Part shown: piece by piece, positions 60,331 to 64,000 of the stretch
Position numbering within the stretch: the stretch's first letter is position 1
How the letters are laid out: each line of letters starts with the position of its first letter
From: Gemmatimonadales bacterium
GTDB taxonomy: Bacteria; Gemmatimonadota; Gemmatimonadetes; Gemmatimonadales; GWC2-71-9
NCBI GenBank assembly: GCA_025927545.1
Contig: JAICLE010000001.1
Coordinates: 1-64,000 of the forward strand
Direction of reading: 5' to 3'
Length of the DNA stretch: 64,000 nt
Program-made: the position numbers and the translations under genes
Notes under the pieces: model-generated
Told to the model about the DNA's origin: nothing
What the model saw: only the letters and a program-made list of their open reading frames with translations
Database searches by the model: none

Positions 60331-61731
60331 ATGGTGCACGTCAAGCAGCAGCCGAGCGACTCGGCGGGACCGTCCGGCCTGGAGGGATTTCCGGAGGACC
60401 TGAGCGGAGCAGGCCGGGACGATCTGCTGGAGCTGTCGCGACGCTTCGGCGTCGACTTCATCCGGTTGCAGTTCACCGACATCATGGGCATCAACAAGAA
60501 CATCGAGGTGCCCCGCAGCCAGTTCGCCAAGGCGCTCGACGGCGAGATGATGTTCGATGGATCCTCGATCGAGGGCTTCGTCCGGATCGAGGAGTCGGAC
60601 ATGCTGCTGAAGCCCGATCTGGGAACCTTCCGCATCCTGCCCTATGAAGACGAGGGCGGGCGGGTGGCCCGGCTGCTGTGCGACATCTACACGCCGGACG
60701 AAGAGCCGTTCGCCGGCTGTCCCCGGACGACGCTCAAGCGGCAGCTCGCCCGGGCCAGGAAGCTGGGCTTCACGATGATGGCGGGGTGCGAGGCGGAGTT
60801 CTTCCTGTTCGAGAAGGCGCCGGACGGCTCGGCGACCCTGACGACGCACGATTCGGCGTCCTACTTCGATCTCGGGCCGCTCGACAAGGGGGAGGAGATC
60901 CGGCGGGTGATCGTGGAGCAGCTCGAGCGGATGGGGTTCGAGGTGGAGGCGGCGCACCACGAGGTGGCCACCGGGCAGCACGAGATCGATTTCCGGTACG
61001 CCGACGCGCTGGTCACCGCCGACAATCTCACCACGTTCAAGTTCATCGTGCGCAATGTCGCCAACCGGTACGGCTACATCGCCTCCTTCATGCCGAAGCC
61101 CATCCAGGGCGTGAACGGCAGCGGCATGCACACGCACCAGTCGCTGTTCCGGGGGAAGGACAACGCCTTCTTCGATCCCAAGGGGGAGTATCAGCTTTCA
61201 AAGGTCGCGTTGAGCTACATCGAGGGGCTGCTGCAGCACGCACGCGGCTTCTGCGCGATCACCAACCCGCTGATCAACAGCTACAAGCGGCTGGTGCCAG
61301 GCTACGAGGCGCCGAGCAACGTGGCCTGGTCCACCAGAAACCGTTCCCCGCTGGTTCGGATTCCGGATCGGCGTGGACTCGGGACCCGGTGCGAGCTCCG
61401 CATGCCGGACCCCGCGTGCAATCCGTACCTCGCGCTGACGGTGCAGCTCGCCGCCGGGCTCGACGGGATCGAGCGGAAGCTCACCGCGCGCCAGCCCGTC
61501 CATCGGAACATCTTCACGATGAGCTTCCGCGACCGGCGCAAGTTCCGGATCGACGAGTTGCCGCGGGATCTCCACGAAGCGCTCGAGATGTTCGAGAAGG
61601 ACCGAGTGGTCAAGGAATCACTGGGCGCGCACCTCACCGAGCGCTTTCTCGAGGCCAAGCGGAACGAGGTGCTGCAGTACAACCTGCAGGTGAGCCAGTG
61701 GGAGATCGATACGTATCTGGGGAGGTATTGA
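60331..61731 (+). CDS. glnA: Glutamine synthetase, type I
   Basis: A 466-residue GS, making glutamine from glutamate, ammonia and ATP. Landmarks: FTDIMGINKNIEVP, MFDGSSIEGF, the metal/ATP residues in AGCEAEFFLFE, NGSGMHTHQSLF, the ammonia-site loop and SPLVRIPDRRG. The segment before the C-terminus lacks the adenylylation tyrosine motif of enteric GS, so it is the feedback-regulated GSI-alpha type. ATG 60331 has GGGAG 11 bp upstream; a longer in-frame start has no support. Confidence 0.95.
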   Translation: MVHVKQQPSDSAGPSGLEGFPEDLSGAGRDDLLELSRRFGVDFIRLQFTDIMGINKNIEVPRSQFAKALDGEMMFDGSSIEGFVRIEESDMLLKPDLGTFRILPYEDEGGRVARLLCDIYTPDEEPFAGCPRTTLKRQLARARKLGFTMMAGCEAEFFLFEKAPDGSATLTTHDSASYFDLGPLDKGEEIRRVIVEQLERMGFEVEAAHHEVATGQHEIDFRYADALVTADNLTTFKFIVRNVANRYGYIASFMPKPIQGVNGSGMHTHQSLFRGKDNAFFDPKGEYQLSKVALSYIEGLLQHARGFCAITNPLINSYKRLVPGYEAPSNVAWSTRNRSPLVRIPDRRGLGTRCELRMPDPACNPYLALTVQLAAGLDGIERKLTARQPVHRNIFTMSFRDRRKFRIDELPRDLHEALEMFEKDRVVKESLGAHLTERFLEAKRNEVLQYNLQVSQWEIDTYLGRY

Positions 61732-61749
61732 GCGTCCGCCCGCCCGACG

Positions 61750-62436
61750 TCACCCCGCGCTCGTCAGCGCCAGCGTGATGCGCCCGAAGGGCAGCGGCAG
61801 CTCCATCTCGACCGGCAGTCGTCGCGCGTCATCCGTCAGCCCGACGCTCATCCGGAGCGAGCGGGAGGTGACCTCGAGCTGCAGCACCGGCGCGGTGCCG
61901 CCGCCGGGCAGTGCCCGCACGTCGCGGCTCACCACGCGCACTTGAATCGGATTGTAGCCGGTCTTGAAATAGCGCGGGAACTGGTAGGTGGCCCCCAGCT
62001 TGAGCGGGACCGTCCGCAGGTAGTACAGGAACGCGAGCTCATCCAGCGGATCGCTGGGCGACTGCCAATCCTGCGGGTTCCCGTCTTCCCGGTAGCGGCT
62101 CGAATCGGGGATGATCTCGTACTGCGACTCCTCGACCCGGCTGCCCTGGAAGAAACGCCGGTGGAACCGGAGCGAGTTGAAGCCGCGGCTGCCGACGTAG
62201 GAGGTGAGCTCGGCGCCCACCCGGATTCCCATCGGTCGGCCCTGACCCGTGGCTTCGAAGACGAACGCTTCCCGCCCGCGCTCGCGGGTCATCGGGTTCA
62301 CCGTCATCCTCGCGGTGCCGATGGGGATCAGTCCGAGCGTCGCGTCATACTGCAGTGTCTCGCCGACGGTGAAGGGGAGCGGGACGGCCAGGCGTGTAAG
62401 CAAGGCCGCGTGGACGAGCAGCGGGGCGAGCGGCAT
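61750..62436 (-). CDS. Exported DUF3108-like protein
   Basis: A 228-residue protein with a short signal-like N-terminus (MPLAPLLVHAALLTRLAVPL). The mature part opens FTVGETLQYDATLGLIPIGTARM, typical of DUF3108, and continues as a beta-rich fold (GFNSLRFHRRFFQG, DPLDELAFLYYLRTVPL). The family is periplasmic with unknown function. ATG 62436 has AGGA 8 bp upstream. Convergent with glnA, divergent from the HAD gene. Confidence 0.8.
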   Translation of the reverse strand: MPLAPLLVHAALLTRLAVPLPFTVGETLQYDATLGLIPIGTARMTVNPMTRERGREAFVFEATGQGRPMGIRVGAELTSYVGSRGFNSLRFHRRFFQGSRVEESQYEIIPDSSRYREDGNPQDWQSPSDPLDELAFLYYLRTVPLKLGATYQFPRYFKTGYNPIQVRVVSRDVRALPGGGTAPVLQLEVTSRSLRMSVGLTDDARRLPVEMELPLPFGRITLALTSAG

Positions 62437-62495
62437 GTGCGATCCTGTGATGAAACCTGGTGGACGATAATCGCTCTGGACGGCACGCGACAACC

Positions 62496-63272
62496 ATGCC
62501 AGCCCCCGCCGGCTACCTCCTGGATCTCGAGGGCACGCTCTACACCGCCGGCGCCGTGATGCCCGGCGCGGTAGAGGCGCTCGCGCGGCTCCGCACGCGG
62601 CAGGTGCCCTTCCGCCTGGTCACCAACACGACGAGCCGCTCCCGGCGCATGCTGGTCGAACGACTCGCCCGCTATGGCTTCGCGGTGGCCGCGCAGGAAA
62701 TCGTGACCGCCACACTTGCCGGGGTGGAGCTGCTGCGGGCGGGCGGGTACGCGCGCGTGGCGCCGTTCGTCCCCGCGGGGGCGCTGGAGGATATGGCCGG
62801 GCTCGCCCTGGCCGGCGGCACCTCGGGCCGGACCCGGGCCGCGGCCGACGCCGTGGTGCTCGGCGACCTGGGCGAGCGCTGGACCTTCGCGCTGCTGCAG
62901 GAGGCCTTCGAGCAGCTCACCGCCGGTGCCGCGCTCATCGCCCTCTCGCGCGACCGCTACTTCCGTCAGGAGTCGCGGCTGACGCTCGACGCGGGGCCTT
63001 TCGTGGCCGCCCTCGAGTATGCCGCGGGGGTGGCGGCCACGGTGGCCGGCAAGCCGAGCGCCGCGTTCTTCGAGGCCGCGGTGCGCAGTCTTGGCGTGAC
63101 GCCGGACCGCGTCGCGATGGTCGGTGACGATCTCCGATCCGACGTGGACGGCGCGCAGCGCGCCGGGCTGCAGGGCTGGCTGGTGCGCACCGGCAAGTTC
63201 CGCGAGGAGGATCTCCGCGGCGGCGCAATCACTCCGGATCGGATTCTCTCCAGCGTGGCCGACGTAGACTGA
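62496..63272 (+). CDS. HAD-superfamily hydrolase, NagD/LHPP type
   Basis: A 258-residue cytoplasmic phosphatase of HAD subclass IIA. Motif I is LDLEGTLYTAG, with the nucleophile Asp but Glu where the second Asp normally sits; motif II LVTNTTSRSR; motif III Lys in VAGKPSAAFF; motif IV MVGDDLRSDVDGA. The cap and core lengths fit the NagD/LHPP group. ATG 62496 is used; GTG 62460 is 12 codons upstream. A POTRA/barrel gene follows after 25 bp. Confidence 0.85.
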   Translation: MPAPAGYLLDLEGTLYTAGAVMPGAVEALARLRTRQVPFRLVTNTTSRSRRMLVERLARYGFAVAAQEIVTATLAGVELLRAGGYARVAPFVPAGALEDMAGLALAGGTSGRTRAAADAVVLGDLGERWTFALLQEAFEQLTAGAALIALSRDRYFRQESRLTLDAGPFVAALEYAAGVAATVAGKPSAAFFEAAVRSLGVTPDRVAMVGDDLRSDVDGAQRAGLQGWLVRTGKFREEDLRGGAITPDRILSSVADVD

Positions 63273-63281
63273 GGGTGATGA

Positions 63282-63287
63282 TATCTT
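63282..63287 (+). promoter_or_regulatory. Candidate -10 of the POTRA/barrel gene
   Basis: TATCTT, 10 bp, GTG 63298, implying a leader of only a few nucleotides. Confidence 0.4.
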
Positions 63288-63297
63288 TCCGGCCCTC

Positions 63298-64000
63298 GTG
63301 ACTGGAGTGCCTTTGCGGTTCCGGCGCGTCCTGCCGCTGCTCGCCATCCTGCTTCCCGTTCGCCTTGCCGCGCAGGCATCGGCGGATGACACCGTGCGCG
63401 CGATCGTGCTGGACCGCCGAGACATCTTCGATCCCGACGAGCGGGGATGGATTGCCCGGGTGGGAAACGCGCTGCATGTGGAGACGCGGGCCGCGACGAT
63501 CCGCCGCGAGCTGCTCTTCCGCGCGGGCGCGCCGTTCGACTCCGCCCGGGTGGCCGAGTCGGAGCGCAATCTCCGCGCGCTCGGCGTCTTTCGCCGCGTG
63601 GTGATCGATACCGTCCGCACCGATTCAGGCCTCGTCGCGCGGGTCCTCACCAAGGACGGCTGGAGCACCAAGGCCGACTGGCGCTTCAGGAGCACCGGGG
63701 GCGAGGTCGCGTTCACCATCGGGCTGGTCGAGGACAATCTGCTCGGGACTGCGTCGTCGGCGGCCGTGCGCTACCGCAAGACACCCGATCGCTCGACGGT
63801 GACGCTCGGGTTCCGGCGCCCGCGGCTCTTCGCCGGCTCTGTAGGGCTGGGGCTGGAGTACGAGGACCGCTCCGACGGCCGCCTCGCCGGGCTCACCCTC
63901 GAGCAGCCGTTCTACTCGTTGAGCTCGGCCGCGGGGTTCCGGTTCGATACGGAAGACCGGGACGAGCGGGTGCTGCGCTTCTTCAACGGCTCGAACGTGG
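63298..64000 (+). CDS. Outer-membrane POTRA/beta-barrel protein (partial, BamA/ShlB-like)
   Basis: The first 234 residues of a protein that runs off the window. Signal peptide ending RLAAQA; then a POTRA-like unit (about 45-110: TIRRELLFRAGAPFDSARVAESERNLRALGVFRRVVIDT). After it come alternating strands (VAFTIGLVEDNLLG, VTLGFRRPRLF, SVGLGLEYEDR) that look like the start of a barrel. It would belong to the Omp85/two-partner-secretion superfamily; substrate cannot be told. GTG 63298 is favoured by the promoter; GTG 63307 is possible. Confidence 0.75.
   Translation, partial: MTGVPLRFRRVLPLLAILLPVRLAAQASADDTVRAIVLDRRDIFDPDERGWIARVGNALHVETRAATIRRELLFRAGAPFDSARVAESERNLRALGVFRRVVIDTVRTDSGLVARVLTKDGWSTKADWRFRSTGGEVAFTIGLVEDNLLGTASSAAVRYRKTPDRSTVTLGFRRPRLFAGSVGLGLEYEDRSDGRLAGLTLEQPFYSLSSAAGFRFDTEDRDERVLRFFNGSNV

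Noticed and set aside
1-64000. tRNA or rRNA genes, insertion sequences, integrases
   Set aside because: No T-loop-bearing cloverleaf, rRNA motif, transposase DDE signature or terminal inverted repeat pair was recognised.

Overview
The window is high-GC bacterial DNA with dense, often overlapping genes, many GTG and some TTG starts, frequent 4-bp stop/start overlaps (GTGA, ATGA, TTGA), many secreted or lipid-anchored beta-propeller, HEAT and TPR proteins, a Gram-negative envelope (RND pump, TolC-like channel, porin, POTRA/beta-barrel protein) and a futalosine-pathway menaquinone gene (mqnD). Together these fit Gemmatimonadota best; that placement is inference, since no rRNA or tRNA gene was found here. 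I see no prophage, insertion sequence or CRISPR array: this is ordinary chromosome with unusual local features.

Layout. 1-9.8 kb: NicO-type metal transporter, amidohydrolase plus a stand-alone cyclase-fold repeat protein, GH15 glycosidase, histone-H1-like protein, Ig-like/TolB-like surface protein, MDR oxidoreductase and a membrane helix protein. 9.9-14.8 kb, minus strand: two paralogous propeller lipoproteins, then an ECF sigma / membrane anti-sigma / HEAT-repeat operon. 15-21.3 kb: gyrA, a threonine dehydratase/serine racemase, a receiver-GGDEF protein and a zinc-ribbon Ser/Thr kinase, the last three overlapping. 21.5-24.5 kb: small heat shock protein and convergent haem genes hemA and hemH. 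24.5-31.6 kb: NarL-type response regulator, histidine kinase and aldehyde dehydrogenase in one operon, a saccharopine-dehydrogenase-like gene and a divergent class III aminotransferase; together they look like lysine (or diamine/GABA) catabolism under two-component control. 31.5-35.5 kb: porin, HEAT protein, small membrane protein, HPt-like protein lacking its histidine. 35.6-42.4 kb: RND pump, outer-membrane channel, adaptor, Bcp peroxiredoxin, signal peptidase I. 42.4-49.1 kb: zinc ribbon, blue-copper protein, second lysine-rich protein, a chemoreceptor paired with a solute-binding lipoprotein, cold shock protein, MGMT. 49.1-49.7 kb: a gene-free stretch with a DnaA-box-like cluster, a terminator and a strong candidate for a structured RNA of about 430 nt ending in a second terminator. 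49.7-64 kb: OB/HD-domain protein, a receiver-like/Fis-HTH/YceI fusion, prepilin, TPR protein with a tiny convergent secreted peptide, three overlapping regulators, LemA and HtpX-like protease, HD-GYP regulator, mqnD, zinc-ribbon TPR protein, glutamine synthetase, DUF3108 protein, HAD phosphatase and the start of a POTRA/barrel protein.

Cross-cutting observations. At least seven genes have a TANNNT hexamer exactly 6 bp before the start codon and no Shine-Dalgarno, implying leaderless mRNAs. Two gene junctions carry long hairpins built from short tandem units (7-mer near 9.85 kb, 8-mer near 59.4 kb) that run into coding sequence. The strongest candidates for something undescribed are the structured RNA at 49312-49740 and the regulator/YceI fusion at 50821-51762.
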